Part shown: one piece after another, positions 52,536 to 53,219 of the stretch
Layout: each line of letters begins with the position of its first letter
Numbering within the stretch: the first letter of the stretch is position 1
NCBI GenBank assembly: GCA_020846775.1
Contig: JADLDG010000051.1
Location: 1-53,219 of the forward strand
Direction of reading: 5' to 3'
From: Nitrospirota bacterium
GTDB taxonomy: Bacteria; Nitrospirota; 9FT-COMBO-42-15; HDB-SIOI813
Length of the DNA: 53,219 nt
Position numbers and translations under genes: made by a program
Notes under the pieces: generated by a model
What the model was told of the DNA's origin: nothing
The model's input: the letters and a program-made list of their open reading frames with translations, nothing else
Databases searched by the model: none

Positions 52536-52564
52536 GAGGGAAATTTCTCTGGCGGCTTTTTTTT
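52528..52564 (+). terminator. Riboswitch expression-platform terminator
   Basis: An 11-bp stem (AGCCGCCAGAG at 52528-52538 with CTCTGGCGGCT at 52547-52557) precedes a run of eight T. The first three bases are shared with P1 of the riboswitch, so ligand binding and termination compete. Confidence 0.9.
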
Positions 52565-52586
52565 GCCAGGAACCTGGAGAGAAAAC

Positions 52587-53219
52587 ATGCACCTGGTAAA
52601 ACAACGATTATTTAATACAGCTTTGAATCCCCCTCTTTCCCCCTTTAGAAAAGGGGGATTAAGGGGGATTTTGTCTATTCTGATACTTGTTGTCATCCTC
52701 TCTGTTATTAGCATTGGGGCGACTAATTCGGCGCGTGCAGGTCAGGCTATTTTGACCTGGGACCCGCCAACTACCAATAGTGATGGGTCTCCTTTAACCG
52801 ACCTGGCTGGTTATAAAGTTTACTATGGAACTACTTCAGGTAACTACAGCACTGTCATGGATGTGTCAAATGTCACCAGTTACACAGTCTACGGCTTGTT
52901 CGATAATACAACCTATTATTTCGCTACAACAGCCTACAATACCTCCTCAATCGAAAGTGCATATTCCGGAGAAGTTGCAAAGACTACTGCAGGCACATCC
53001 AATATAACTGCAGCACTGCCCGACACAACACCTCCTACCGGTACCATTACTATTAACAATGGGGATCCTTATGCCACATCCGCCTCCGCTGCCATAACCT
53101 TCTCCTGCAGTGATGCAGGTTCAGGGTGCAGCCAGATGAGAAGCTCCAATACCGGCAATGTCTGGCAAAACTATGTTACAAGCTGGACATGGACATTATC
53201 CAGCGGTGACGGGCTAAAG
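52587..53219 (+). CDS. Exported FN3-domain surface protein, riboswitch-controlled (3' end outside window)
   Basis: At least 211 codons, open to the window end. ATG 52587 has GGAGAG eight bases upstream. The N-terminal part has a signal peptide with hydrophobic core ILSILILVVILSVISIGA and cleavage near ARAGQ. Before it, residues about 14-28 (NPPLSPFRKGGLRGI) are encoded by the dispersed palindromic repeat at 52626-52672, so the basic N-region is repeat-derived. Then follow an FN3 domain (AILTWDPPTTNSDGSPLTDL to GLFDNTTYYFATTAYN) and the start of a bacterial Ig-like domain (DTTPPTGTITINNGDP). Surface or matrix protein controlled by cyclic dinucleotide levels is the natural reading. Confidence 0.85.
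   Translation, partial: MHLVKQRLFNTALNPPLSPFRKGGLRGILSILILVVILSVISIGATNSARAGQAILTWDPPTTNSDGSPLTDLAGYKVYYGTTSGNYSTVMDVSNVTSYTVYGLFDNTTYYFATTAYNTSSIESAYSGEVAKTTAGTSNITAALPDTTPPTGTITINNGDPYATSASAAITFSCSDAGSGCSQMRSSNTGNVWQNYVTSWTWTLSSGDGLK
52626..52672. repeat. Dispersed AAAGGGGG-type palindromic repeat inside a signal peptide
   Basis: The arrangement CCCCCTTTAGAAAAGGGGG with flanking AATCCCCC and GGGGGATT is the fourth copy of the repeat at 42714, 43986 and 44055, and is translated in frame in the FN3 protein gene. Confidence 0.85.

Noticed and set aside
1-53219. tRNA, rRNA, prophage or integrase genes
   Set aside because: No recognisable sequence for any of these was found on either strand.

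Overview
The window reads as a Gram-negative, probably anaerobic or metal- or respiration-versatile bacterium. It has a multiheme c-type cytochrome, outer-membrane beta-barrels, lipoproteins, a molybdopterin operon, a sigma-54 promoter and a GEMM-class cyclic dinucleotide riboswitch. The protein mix and the dispersed palindromic repeats recall Desulfobacterota or Nitrospirota genomes. That is inference; no rRNA or marker gene here fixes the lineage. No tRNA, rRNA, transposase gene or CRISPR array was seen.

Region 1 (1-24962, minus strand) looks like one very long operon driven by a good sigma-70 promoter at 24990-25019. Read 5' to 3' it holds four GT-C membrane glycosyltransferases with C-terminal TPRs (TMTC/DUF1736-like), a membrane-anchored TPR protein, a 1858-residue secreted mosaic of beta-sandwich modules, a secreted Ig/FN3 protein, a smaller exported relative, a 12-haem-motif cytochrome, three tandem SUMF1-fold exported proteins, and two more TMTC-like genes, the last cut by the window edge. 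Most gaps are under 100 bp and several genes overlap. A working hypothesis is a cell-surface assembly and glycosylation operon: the TMTC-like enzymes would modify the secreted beta-sandwich proteins and/or the cytochrome.

Region 2 (25086-34516) continues the theme. It has a divergent polytopic membrane protein, then a minus-strand operon with a TPR/beta-barrel outer-membrane protein, a seventh TMTC-like gene, and an MFS/spermidine-synthase/TPR triple fusion. Region 3 (34581-36051) is a single exported protein with its own sigma-54 promoter and strong intrinsic terminator.

Region 4 (36385-42679, minus) is a LolA-like protein, a porin-like barrel, an RND/MMPL exporter and a second barrel-like protein, a recognisable envelope lipid or hydrophobic-compound transport set. 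Region 5 (42923-51571, minus) mixes an O-methyltransferase, a His-rich small protein, a histidine phosphatase, FmdE, an exported EF-hand protein, and a molybdopterin operon: moaA, moaC, a DrrAB-type ABC exporter and a moaD-moaE fusion. The RND exporter and the ABC ATPase, otherwise unrelated, carry the same kind of Trp/Lys/Gly-rich segment.

Region 6 (51892-53219, plus) has a small, apparently frameshifted gene, then a GEMM-I riboswitch with intrinsic terminator upstream of an FN3-domain exported protein that runs off the window. Dispersed palindromic repeats occur in several gaps. In two cases they have become part of coding sequence.
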